Shown in pieces: positions 1-10,819 of a stretch of DNA of 64,000 bases (the stretch's first letter is position 1; each line of letters begins with the position of its first letter). The position numbers were made by a program, and so were the translations under genes. Under the pieces are notes generated by a model. The model was not told the origin of the DNA. It did not search any database and saw only the letters and a list, made by a program, of their open reading frames with translations. Source of the stretch: Echria macrotheca (lineage: Eukaryota > Ascomycota > Sordariomycetes > Sordariales > Schizotheciaceae); contig MU839833.1 of the NCBI GenBank assembly GCA_030411725.1, forward strand, positions 124,001 to 188,000. Reading direction: 5' to 3'.

Positions 1-528
1 CTCCTCGCAGCCCCCCTCTACCAAGTCGCCGTAGCACGGCACATACGCGTCCTCTTCATCCCCACCGTGTCCCACCTGCGCGCCTTCCTCTCCGTCTTCT
101 CCGTCGACACGGCCAAGGTCTCCGCCCCGCCGCAGCCGCCGCCGCTCCAGCAACCACACACGGCAGACTCATCCTCCACCACCGGGCCACCGCCGCTCCT
201 ACTAGTCTACGGCTTCCTCGACCTCCACCGGGACACGAGCGAGTGGAGCGTGCAGGGCCTGAGTAACACAACAGCTGTGCTCATCGAGGCCGCTCGGCGT
301 GTAGCCTTCCAGGCTGTCGTGGTGGAGCCCAAGACTGAGGTTACCACCGAGCAGCAGCTGCTGGCTGAGCGCATGCCGGTGCTGAGCGGCAGCGCGAGGA
401 GGGTCGGCCCGGATTTCGAGAGCGGTGGGTGGACGGGGCGGACTGTCGATGTGCGCCGCGTGCTGGGCCGCTGGTTTCGATTCCGACAGAGGGACTGGAA
501 GCGTGAGGCAGATCGTAGCATTTCATGA
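1..528 (+). CDS. C-terminal part of a fungal protein of unknown function (5' end outside window)
   Basis: The frame is open from the first base to a TGA at 526-528, so this is the last 175 codons of a gene that starts upstream. It has an alpha/beta look: a hydrophobic strand (RVLFIPTVSHLRAFLSVF), a Pro/Ser-rich loop, then a second strand (LLLVYGFLDLH) followed by a helix and another strand (FQAVVVEPK). The end is basic (RRVLGRWFRFRQRDWK). The second strand vaguely recalls a Walker B strand of RecA/Rad51-like ATPases, but no Walker A is in the window, so that is only a guess. It converges on NUF2, whose stop lies 185 bp downstream. I do not recognise the family. Confidence 0.55.
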   Translation, partial: LLAAPLYQVAVARHIRVLFIPTVSHLRAFLSVFSVDTAKVSAPPQPPPLQQPHTADSSSTTGPPPLLLVYGFLDLHRDTSEWSVQGLSNTTAVLIEAARRVAFQAVVVEPKTEVTTEQQLLAERMPVLSGSARRVGPDFESGGWTGRTVDVRRVLGRWFRFRQRDWKREADRSIS

Positions 529-713
529 GACCCATAATTTCCTCTCTAATCCGTATACAGAAAACTGGTGATTTTGCACCTCTGTCTCCTCCCCAACGCC
601 AACCCCTGTCCTTCCATTGGTATCAAAAATCCACAAGACCGACCCCGACCAACCCACCCAAACCCACATTATGACCACATGATTAAGCCAAAGAAAGAAA
701 TCACACAACGAGC

Positions 714-2155
714 CTATATTGACTGTTCCATCTCGGTGATGTAAAGCTTGATGTGTGACTCCATCTTGAGATACTCGTCGTAGGCCGCATGCACCTCGTT
801 CTCAATGTTCTCCTTGAGGTCGAGCATCTATCCCCAGTCAGCGTTCCACTCATCAGGACAAGAACAAAAACACATACCTTCTTCTCCGTCTGCTCGATCC
901 GCACCCGTCTCCGCTCCATATCTTTGCCCTTCTCGGACCGCTCCTCGGTCAGCTTCTTGTGAACGGCCCGGAGCTCCTCCATCGACTCCTTGGCCCGCTG
1001 CGCCTTCTCCTGGCTCTGCGTGCGCAGCGTCTCTGTTCGTTCCTGCCACTTGGCGAGCTGCCGCTGCAGCAGCGCCTCGGTCCTCTCCACCTCGCGCACG
1101 TTGGCGCCGCGCTCGGTCAGCGCATCGCGCTGCTTCGCGTTCTTCGCATTCTCCTCTTCTTCCTTGGCCAGCTCGACGGCGATCTCGTCGAGCAGCTTGA
1201 TGCACGACGCCACGTCGGTCGACACCACGGCGAACGAGTCGCTCGACGTCTGCAGCGCGCGCGCTCGCCGGTCGAGCGAGTCGATATGCGCCTTGTCGCT
1301 GGTGAGCGTGTTGTTGAGCTCCGTCAGCGTCGCCTGCAGCGCCGACGGGCTCTGCAGCACGTACGGCCGCAGCTTGGCGCTCTCGTGCTTGAGCGCCAGC
1401 TTGGCCGCCGTCTTGTCCTCGAGCTCGGCCGCCAGCTCGTTCTTGCGCGTCTTGGCCTCCTCGAGCCGGGCGGCCACGCGCTCCTGGTTGCGCCGCAGCT
1501 CGAGCAGCCTCTTCTTTAGCTCCTCGTTGCGCTTTGTTTTTTCCGCCACCCGCACCTCCATCTCGCGCCGCGTCGCGTGCATGTCGTCCAGCTGCGCCTC
1601 CATCGCCTGATTCTCGGCGTAGAGCTGCTCGATGCGCTGCTTCGTCTCGTCCGCCCGGTTGCAGTGCTCGCTGATGACGCCCATCTGACTCTCGCGGAAG
1701 CGCACAAAGTTGATCACATACGAGAAAATCTTGACGAGACGGTCGTGCGTCGGCTTGTACAGGTCCATAAAGTTGAAGTCGGTCACGCCGCAGTCGCGCA
1801 TTAATCTCTGTAGTGACGCGAAGAAGCCCATCAGGTTGCGCGTGTCTGCCGGCATCAGTTGCTCTCCCAGATCGCCGCACACGTCCTCGGCCGCCGCCCG
1901 CATCGCCGGGTCTACCGTCGCCCGCGTCTTGTCCATCAACAGCTCGCCGAACCACTCAAAGATCATCTGCACCTGGATCGGGTTCGGTTTCTGGAGGTCG
2001 GCCGTCGTGAAGGGGATGCCCAGCTCGTTGATGCATCCGACGATTTCGCGGTCTGGAAGGCGCATGTTCGCGTAGGCCGCTTCCTCCTCTTTCTTGCGCT
2101 GTCGCGATTGCGTCTGCGCTGGTGGCAGTATCGACATTCGCGGATTGAAAGCCAT
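714..2155 (-). CDS. NUF2: Kinetochore protein Nuf2 (Ndc80 complex)
   Basis: Two exons, 2155-878 and 827-714, with a 50-bp GTATGT...TAG intron; 463 aa, the normal length for fungal Nuf2. Nuf2 pairs with Ndc80 in the outer kinetochore and binds spindle microtubules through calponin-homology heads. Residues about 15-140 are the CH-like head (LPDREIVGCINELGIPF, PNPIQVQMIFEWF), and about 150-463 is continuous coiled coil rich in Glu, Arg and Lys. The short second exon (MLDLKENIENE, then YDEYLKMESHIKLYITEME) is the conserved fungal C-terminus and confirms the splice. The start was chosen at MAFNPRMSILPP because that block opens fungal Nuf2 proteins; the frame runs 90 codons further upstream without recognisable protein. 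Confidence 0.95.
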
Positions 2156-5100
2156 GGCGGCGGATCGGTCTTTGAACTCAGTCGCGTTATATCGTAGGAT
2201 GCTGTCGATACGTCGGCCGATGGTGGTTCGGATGATGTCGCGTTGTCGCGTTTTTGCCTGCGGAAATGTGGAGGTGGGCAGTTTGGTGCGGATGTTGACC
2301 CCAAATCGAAACATGGCGGGGTCGTTGCTGTGGAAACAGGGGATTCCCGATTTGACAACCACCACCAAACCACAGTAAACGAATCCACGCAGAATATGGA
2401 GGAGGATATGCTTGTCACCATACACAATATTTCCACGGGCTCAAAACGACGTCAATTTTATCGCATCCACCAGTTCCATCCACATTTTGTGGTCGGCAGG
2501 GTGCAGAACTACATGGCTTGGCGCAGGACCGAATTCGAGATCCAGGGTTAGGGTTGTTTGTGTGAACCCTCGACACGTTGGCTGGACTGCAGCTGATCGG
2601 ACTGCGCAACCGCACACGAGTGACAGTAGTCCCGAGGAGAGCAAGATGTCGTAATCGGATGGTTCAAGCTCCAAGCTCAAGCACAAGGCTTGGCTTGGGC
2701 CACTGGTATGGGCTTACGGTTTGCACCACACCGGTTCTCGTCAAGAACATGAGTCGCGGACAAAATAAGGGTATCTAAATTTGACCAGTGTCCCCGGTGT
2801 CCTTGATTACGAGGCTTCCCAATCAATCTTGCAAACTGCCAGATTCTCCTGGCGGCCGTTGGGCAAGTCGGACTCCTAGCCCACCGGAGCTGCGCGGCAG
2901 TGAGGCTCATCACTTTTGCAAGTCCCCTATAAATAACCGCCAAGATCGAGAAACGGACGGATAGAAGCGAGGAAACGCTGAAGATGCGGGTGTGACGGAA
3001 GACATTAACGTTCCGTACGGGAGATGCCACTGGATAAAGCGTACCTAGCCGGCGGCAGCGTGGCTAAAAGTGGTTTCATGCTGGTGTTGAATATCAACCA
3101 TGAGACATTGTTAGCAAAAGGAATCGTCCTCGGGGCCGAGTGTGATATGAGGTCCGGTTGGCTTGTTGGTTATCTTGCTCCCAACAGCAGCTGCTACATT
3201 GGTCGATGTCCCCCACATGGCGACGCCCGAGGTGAATGTCCGTAGAAGACAAACGTGATAGCCGACCATGTGGCGTGAGACAAAAGTAGACGATGTGCCG
3301 ATCGAGGACCGCCGGCCAGGTTCCGCAAGATTCGGTCGGGAACCAGTACTCGAAAGGCTTATTCCCGTTTTTAGGCGATGACTCGCATAGAGGTGAGGAT
3401 CCAAAGCAGATCGTTCCATGATGGTCATTGCTTCACTGAAGTGATCTGAAGTGATCTGAGACCGGCGACCCTTGAATTCCATGTCTGGATAATCCGCACG
3501 GGAAATATCATGGCCTGCGATTCCAAGTAGAACTGCCGGCCACCCGGCGTAAGATGTCGACATCGGAACGGCTTGGTCCTGCCCGAGACAACGCACGGCG
3601 ACAAGAACGTTGCACGGCGTTCGGCGTCTGTCGACTCTTGACAGTCCGGCCAAATGTCGCAAAGATGACAGACGACCAGATACCAAATCCCCAATTGACC
3701 TCCGCATGGATAGGTATCCCCGTTTGACCCTCTGTTCAGGCAATAAAACCGACAAGCCGCATGATTCTCCCACGCAGAGCCCGATTTCCAAAGTGAACGG
3801 CTGAAATTGAAGTTTGGACGGCAGGCATAAAGCTCATGCTATCGACCAGGTTCCTCTCGGGAAACTTTGGTTGGCGGGAACAAATCATTGCGCCGCTCGC
3901 GGAATCGGAAGGACGAGCATGAAACAAATGGCGTCGGCCGCATCCCAGCCACGGTCGTTAGCTGTCAGGTCAGCTTCGCCTCCGAGTGGTTGCTGTTCGA
4001 TTCTCATCAGCAAGCCAAACAGCGTGCTGCTGCAAAAGCTGGTCTCCCCCCTTCCATTGGTGCCCGCAGTCGGGCCTCAATCTGTGAGCTGGACGAAAAG
4101 CCCCGATTGAGTGGTCTCAGCCCCACCCATTTTGAGAGACAAGATTCAATGAACCTCATCTTGTCTGTTTCGGCTTCTGACCTCGTCGAATGTCTCCCGA
4201 TCGTGTCTATGTACGTGACTACCGAATATGAGCGAGGCGCCGGACACTTCAACCTCCCCGGGTGGTCCAGGACAACTCAGGTCGCCACAATCTGCGAGCG
4301 TCTCCAAGATCCGTTTGTTTCTTCTGCGGAATCCGGTATTGGTTGGAGATAGCCGCTACACGTGTCAGGCTGACAGGCACTCGAGAGGCTGCCCCCCGTT
4401 GCGAGCCGGTCCGATACCACCTCGATTGGCTGTCAAGAGGAGTCGTCTTCGTGAACATGCAGGTCCACGCTGCAGCGTGCGAAGCCATCTCAACGGCCGA
4501 CGAAGTGTTCCGCGACTGGAAGACAGCGCAGCGCCGACAGAATGCAGAGCTTTGCTGCAAGCTGCGAGACGTCGACTTGGCATGGAAGAGGGGATGCGGG
4601 TGATTCTCCGCAAGCGAGCTTTTGAGCTCTGACGCCAGATAACCGCTCCTGCCATCCTGGTCGCCGCCGCCCTACAGCCCCTCCTATGACATAATTGGCC
4701 GTTGCATCTGCTGGGGTCCCATGCGACAGCCGGCACCTCAATCTCTTCAGTGCCACCTCGAATTGCTCCCGCCCACGATGAGGACTGAGATCACAGAGTG
4801 TGTGGGTGCTCAGTTTGCATCTTGTGCGGCCGTCTAGCCAGGCACGAAGGCACCATCGTGAGAGGCGGGTACCATTGTCGTCGGGGTTCCAGCCGATACG
4901 AGCAGACTGCATACGTCGGCAGCGTCAGCGTCGATAACTTCCCCTGGCTAAGACCTTAAGCTTTACATTAGCCTCGGTCCACCGCCGCTTGTCGTCCCGG
5001 AGAGAGACCACGGGAGTGAGCCAACCGGGCTATCACGTTTTCTTCTGCTAGGCGTCGGCACCGAGACCAAAGGCTGTGGTTCAGCACGAGACTGGCTGAC

Positions 5101-6594
5101 TTGGCCCGGCCAAATAGCGGGAGGAGAGTGAAAGAACACAGAACAGTCCGGCATGCATCAATCGATAGTGGCAGTGGCTTATCGTGTACTTGAGGTGCCA
5201 CAATACCCTGGATTTGCCCTGGATGCTGGCCGGCTGGTGGCAGCTTGGGACCAGCTCCAGCAGATCGAGTTACGGATTTAGCCCGTATTGCCTGAGCAAA
5301 CAAGGTGACCCGGGTAGCGGGAAACTGCATATGGACCACCACCAGTTTTGCTGGCGGTGCGATGCGTCGATAGCGCCCCGTATTATTATATCATTTAATT
5401 CTCGTCCTGTGAGATCCCAACTGTGGGTGGCGTTTCGAGTACCGCAATCCCACGACCTTGGTGTCCTGGGGCCGGCAGCCTACCGGAACAGAGCGTTGCA
5501 GTCTTGGGGCCGTTGCAAATTTGCCCTCCACATCACGGGTACCTGTGAAATCTTCCCGACAGTCCTTGCTACGCTCCCGAGCACCATTTCCGGTATGGTG
5601 TCGCTAGCGTAGAGTGGAGGAGGGTGTGAGGAGCACGCGAAACTTGATTGAAGAGGCGAATGATCTTCGCATCGTGACGACGAACCTCGTGGGGGAGGCG
5701 AGGCCCAGAGTGTGGAGAAATCAAGAGAAACGGGCCCGCGAGAGTGGTGCAGTCGGCCGGTCTGCGTTCGTCGGGACCTCCGTTTCTCCATTTGGGGACA
5801 AAATTCCCTCTCATCAGTCTCCCCACCTGCAATCAAGGGTCCTTTCTCGCAGCAGAGTAGAGTGCCAGGGAGACCCAGGCGGGAAGGAGTGTGTGTGCCA
5901 GGCTCACGTACCTTGCCGAAAGTTGCCTCAGCTGCTGCTCCCTTGCGGCCAACGTCTTCAGGGATTGATGCAACCACATCGGCCCAGACTGTCAAATACG
6001 TAGTGCATCCCAGACCCACAGCCCGGCAGCCCTTCCCTCAGACATACTCAAACGCCCCGCAGCAGAGCTTCAACAGGGAATCGGTGTCGATCAGCTCTGT
6101 CGCATTCCCTCGCGCGACAGTCTTTTGTCGTCGCAACCTTGGTACTCTACTCATAGTCGCTGCCACCATTCCAGCTCGCCAAAAAGCCCGTTTTTTGTCG
6201 CACCGCATCTGCGAATTAACGGATCTACAGCGGGCGACAGACGGCACAGCCCTGACTCCCTGCCCACACACGTCAAAGGGTGCCCCTCGACCAAACGAAT
6301 ATCCTTCTCGCGGCCCCGAGTCGACACAGCCCTCTCCAGCATTCTTTCTGAGAGACATATAGCATGCCTTGCGAGACGCGGTAACCTGACGTAGTCAACT
6401 TGCGACGTCGTCGGCCACGCCAACCCCACCAACACCGCGCATCACTCATCCCTTCGAAGCCCCGCCACGACCATGATGAATCGACGCCGCCTCCCACCTA
6501 AAACGACCGAACCCTGCCGAGCAGCTTACCAGACCACCTTAGGCGACTTTTAGTTGGCCTTCGACGGTCTCGATTTGTCTGCGCCGCCGTCAAC
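2156..6594. other. 4.4-kb gene-poor intergenic region
   Basis: This lies between the NUF2 start (-) and the start of the large disordered protein (+), so it carries both promoters. Open frames here (the longest is 226 codons at 3111-3791, minus) lack conserved-looking sequence, have broken neighbours and look like chance. A short tandem repeat of a 10-bp unit (GAAGTGATCT) sits at about 3437-3462. The last 600 bp are pyrimidine-rich, as is usual for the 5' leader of an expressed fungal gene. No RNA gene was recognised. Confidence 0.5.
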
Positions 6595-9135
6595 ATGGCC
6601 ATGTGGCCGTTCCGGCGCAAAAGCCGCAGGAAAATGCGGGCTAGCACAAGCGACTTCGACGACGCAAGAGGTCGCGGGGCGGGAAAATCACTAGCTCCGC
6701 GAAGCCAGACGCTGCAGGATGTCACGGCCGCCAAGATGGCTCCGGAACGGGGTTCGAGCATTCGGAAACCGCATCCCGAACCGAACAAGCTCCAGCGCAA
6801 GCAACGAACTTATAGTTTCTCCCCTGGGCGTCACGATTCTGTTCGGGTCGGCCGAAGGACCAGCACTAAAAGCAAGAGGAAGACACCAATCCCGGACGTC
6901 GGGCACCCCGTCCTGGGTCTTCGAAGATCAACTCGAGATTACGATCCCTTAAACAAGGAGATGGGTGCGTCGTGGCCGGATGTGTTCGGGGCAGTCCCTA
7001 CGCTCCACAATAAACGCGAAGGAGATCATCTGCCACGCAAGATGTCGAGCAAGAAACGGAGAAAGGATAATCAACGCGAGGCCGAAATAAGAGCCATGAG
7101 CAACTTCACGCCTCTCCGAGCGGCTACGGAAGAGTGGACGACGGGTCCTATCCTGAGGAAGAACAGCCGAAGGACGAGAACAGGCTTCGGCGTCGGTTTC
7201 GTGGGGAGTTCAAGACAGGAGTGGGAGAGATACAACCGGTCTTCGGACATCTCATTACCAGCCGACTCGATCCACTCGACACACTCTTCTGATTCGGAAC
7301 ACATATCGTTCAAGATCTCTGCACTCGAATCTCTGGCCCCTCGACCGACACTGCGCGTCGCCTCCCACCCAAGACACAGCGAAGGGATGGAGGGCGAAGC
7401 GAGACTAGCTCGGGCGTTTTCTAGACAGCAGAGAAAGCTTTCGGAACCGATACCCGAGGCGACATTAAAAGCGCATAAGCGGATTCACGATCTCGCCGAC
7501 GAACTGAGCGCAAGTGATCTGCGAGAGCTGATGGAGAGAGATAATCGACGACGAGAGAGGAAACGACAACGAGATCAAGAAAAGTTGGAGCAGAGGTTAG
7601 CGAGGCGGGCCGAGAAACAGAAAGCGGCCGAGGTTGAAGCCAAGAAGGAAGGCAGGGATTCTCCTGCCAACCTTGAAAGAGGTGTGCTTGGTCGGGAGGT
7701 GGTTGGCCTTGGCCTCGACCCAACATCCGCCGTCGTGACGTCCTCGAAGATTCGGCGCTCTGATGAATCCCTCCAACAGAAAGGCAAACAACCAGAGGGT
7801 GATGAAGGGCCTGCATCGGATTTTGAACCACGCCCACACCCGCTTCAAGCTTTCCATAGGACGGATAGCATCCCACTACAAAGCCCAGAACTTCCGCAGT
7901 CCCGGAACGAACCGAAGCCCGAGCCAGCGCCGGTGCTCACAAGCCCGCGATCGAGGAGCTCCTTCATTCGACTAAAACTGGCTCGGTCCAAATCTCCAGA
8001 GGAGGCCGATCTTAAAACAGAACCCTCAGAACCAACGCACAAGGGTTCAGAAACCAGCAGCTCCAAAGCTCCGCTGTCTTGGGGGTCGTTCTTCCGGTGG
8101 GGCCACCGGAACAAGCGCAACTCGGGCGGACCGTCATCCTTTTCCAACACGTCTAGAGACTCGGTGCAACCAGTACAGCCGGTACAGCAACAACCGACAG
8201 CGCCGGTAGGCTTTGTACCCCGGCGACTCAGCTCCGGCGTTCCTAAACGAACGATGTCCCGATTTCGGGAAGACCTCCCGGAGTTACCCATGTCGCCTCC
8301 TGACTCCAGGATACAGTCTCCGGAAGCCGACCCGATCCCAGATACCATCGCGGAGGCGTCACCAGATCCGGATGCCGTTACCGAGCATGTGGTCTTCGCA
8401 CCCGCGGGCCCGGCCGATACGTTCCACACGCCAACCTCGGAGCAACGGTCGATGGAAGCCATGCGACAAACACCATCCACCTTTGGTCATCCAGATGAGC
8501 CACCGAGCATATCGCCTGAGTTGCAGACTATGTCACTCGCATCGATCGACTCGGAAGCATCATGGCTCTCTGGCCGGCTTTCGAAGAAGAGAAAACCTTC
8601 GGGCAATCTCCAGCCGACGCCGTACGGTCAGCGACTCCGGCGAACATCGGATTCTGATACTGAGCAGCAGGAGGGAGATAACCAGGGTGAGGAGATGTCG
8701 ATTACCGAAGATGATTACCTGGCGAGAGTGGCGCATTCGAGTCCGGAGCGCCGAGGTTGGAATCGGAAATCGACTGGCGACCCCCGACCCTCGAGCGATG
8801 GCGAAGAGGAGACCCACTGGGGTTCAGTCAAGGGCCACCAGCCGCTTGTCGTCCACTCGCACACTGCCGGCCGCATCAAGAGCCGGGAGGGTCTTCTCAA
8901 GGCTTTTGGGGAAGAGGGCGAGATTGACGTGGTCGTCTCGGGCGAGCACGACAACGACAGCGGCGAGGACGAAGGCGAGGGTCTCCAACGAGCAACGAGC
9001 GTCAACCTTGGCCAAGGCCATGCCCGACATATCAGCGCCGGGAGTGCGCGTCTCTTGTCGATTAGCCCCCGATCATCGGTCGACACGAAGCGATTGAGCT
9101 TGCCGCGCAGTCAAGAGAAGACAGAGGACTCGTAG
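6595..9135 (+). CDS. Large disordered filamentous-fungal protein, unknown function
   Basis: A single exon of 846 codons, in-frame ATG at 6595 (CAACATGGCCATG; the second ATG two codons later is an equal candidate). The protein opens with MAMWPFRRKSRRK and is overwhelmingly low-complexity: Arg/Lys-rich N-terminus, a short predicted helix near residues 275-345 (ending in a highly charged run DNRRRERKRQRDQEKLEQRL), then Ser/Pro/Glu-rich sequence to the end. Short ordered-looking islands are SALESLAPRPTLRVASHPRH at about 240-260 and LSWGSFFRWGHRNKR near 500. There is no signal peptide or membrane segment. Proteins starting MWPF followed by basic residues are widespread in filamentous ascomycetes as conserved hypotheticals; that is recollection, not a search. 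Many S/T-P sites suggest phospho-regulation (inference). Confidence 0.8.
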   Translation: MAMWPFRRKSRRKMRASTSDFDDARGRGAGKSLAPRSQTLQDVTAAKMAPERGSSIRKPHPEPNKLQRKQRTYSFSPGRHDSVRVGRRTSTKSKRKTPIPDVGHPVLGLRRSTRDYDPLNKEMGASWPDVFGAVPTLHNKREGDHLPRKMSSKKRRKDNQREAEIRAMSNFTPLRAATEEWTTGPILRKNSRRTRTGFGVGFVGSSRQEWERYNRSSDISLPADSIHSTHSSDSEHISFKISALESLAPRPTLRVASHPRHSEGMEGEARLARAFSRQQRKLSEPIPEATLKAHKRIHDLADELSASDLRELMERDNRRRERKRQRDQEKLEQRLARRAEKQKAAEVEAKKEGRDSPANLERGVLGREVVGLGLDPTSAVVTSSKIRRSDESLQQKGKQPEGDEGPASDFEPRPHPLQAFHRTDSIPLQSPELPQSRNEPKPEPAPVLTSPRSRSSFIRLKLARSKSPEEADLKTEPSEPTHKGSETSSSKAPLSWGSFFRWGHRNKRNSGGPSSFSNTSRDSVQPVQPVQQQPTAPVGFVPRRLSSGVPKRTMSRFREDLPELPMSPPDSRIQSPEADPIPDTIAEASPDPDAVTEHVVFAPAGPADTFHTPTSEQRSMEAMRQTPSTFGHPDEPPSISPELQTMSLASIDSEASWLSGRLSKKRKPSGNLQPTPYGQRLRRTSDSDTEQQEGDNQGEEMSITEDDYLARVAHSSPERRGWNRKSTGDPRPSSDGEEETHWGSVKGHQPLVVHSHTAGRIKSREGLLKAFGEEGEIDVVVSGEHDNDSGEDEGEGLQRATSVNLGQGHARHISAGSARLLSISPRSSVDTKRLSLPRSQEKTEDS

Positions 9136-10819
9136 ACGATGGCACTTGGCATGAAGAGATGGGACATCTGGGGCAATTGGCTGATCTCATACCACATTCC
9201 TTTCACCATTTTCTTGCGTCTCAACATCACGGCCGACGGCATTTCCTTGCATCATAACTGACCATATCCGCTCGTTTACACCATTTTCTTGTGTTATCCA
9301 GCAAACCGTGTATCTTTGAGATCAGCCCAATCCCCTTGTATCTTTTCTTCACCGCCACCATGCCATCGGCGGTCTTCGGGTAATCGGCGGTCTCCGGGTA
9401 TCGGAGCCTCGCAACCCTGAGCCCGAACCATGCATGGCCGGGTCGCATGCCAAATGCACCTCTGCGATGCGACCCTATGACTCGTTCATTTGTTCTCGTC
9501 TCGGCGACGTCAACGCACACCGACCAGTTCTCTCACCGTGGTCGATCCACCCCTACGGACTGGGTTCTCCCCTCACATCATTTTTACTTCTGGGGTTCTA
9601 CATGATATTGTAATATTCAAGTTCTGGCGGCTTGGGGATTTATTTTTTTCTACTTCAAAAGTCTGTCGGGTGGATAGGTTGATACCTTTTTCGATGTATT
9701 GTTCCGCATTGGAACATAGGGAAATGGCAAGGCTGGATGGGGTGGCACACGTCCCTTGCATTTTATCATTAGACTGGTTGGGGGGGGAAAGGGGTGTTAA
9801 AGAAGGCGGTGCATAAAATGGATGCGTCGGCCGGGTTGGATGTACAGCTCATCTTTGAGGAGCTGACAGTGGTTAGGCAGAGGTATGGGATACAGCACCG
9901 CCTCTTGACCGTGCTGGGTAGACTGGAGCACATGAATCAAGGACCTTGTTCAAGTGGGGATGTGTTGATACTGTGATATGATTTTGACACTTTCGGTCTC
10001 CGTACATGCATTCATAAAAGTTTGTAGACCAAGAAAAAAGAGGCTCATCTTGCCGATGACTTAGGTAGGTAGGTACCTACACCTGGACTGGACGTATACC
10101 TAGCCCAACCCCATACACCATGCACCATGCACCCCACAACCTGAATGTTTTTGTTAGCTGCCATGCCTAAACCAGGTATACAAAAGGTTTGAGTCAGTCG
10201 ACTGGCACTGGGCCGTATTTATGGCTACTTTTTTTCGTTTTTATAAAGTAGACATCGCGAACGTCGATGATTCGTAACCCAACACATTGATCAGAAGCAT
10301 GCAAAGTACCCAGGTATTGTAAACCCGCTCTCGCTCTCCATCCCCGCCCCACCGCGCTGTGTCCAGTTCCCATTTCCAGAAGGGTTCATCCAGTAATGGT
10401 CAGTGTAACTAGGTTCCGGGAAGACCAAGGCTGGCGTGATTAGGACTCGATTCAGGAGGTGAAATCAAGAAGGAAGGATGGAGGTGTGAGGCTGCCTCCC
10501 GGTTAGCCCGTACGGGATCTAGAAGCTTCACGACGAGTATGTTGTGAGATTGAGAAATGCAGGGGGTTGCCTAGGCATCTGATCTAGGACCCCGATACGA
10601 CATACGTCGACGCTGGAGTCGTCCGGAGAATGAATGGCCTTGGTGTATCTTATCTTGTCGTCTGTGTGTTGGGGATTTGGGATGGATAGCTTGGGCAGCA
10701 TCGGATAGTCTTGGCGCCGTGAAGACGACGGTAGATGATGAATAATTGGATATGTACTATTTTAATAAGAATTGTACCAGCATACATACGCTTTCCTCCC
10801 AAGGCTCTTTGACGCACGA
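9136..10819. other. 1.7-kb intergenic region between convergent genes
   Basis: This holds the 3' ends of the large disordered protein (+) and the trypsin-like protein (-). No convincing open frame. It contains a palindromic run of TAGG/CCTA units at about 10062-10082, a kind of short repeat common in fungal intergenic DNA. No RNA gene recognised. Confidence 0.5.

Noticed and set aside
805..1610. Long plus-strand frames rich in Ser, Arg and Leu
   Set aside because: Antisense shadows of the NUF2 coiled coil in GC-rich DNA.
3111..3791. 226-codon minus-strand frame
   Set aside because: No conserved-looking block, no promoter or intron pattern, irregular composition.
10062..10082. TAGGTAGGTACCTA palindrome
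   Set aside because: Similar TAGG/CCTA runs recur in several intergenic places here; treated as background simple repeat.
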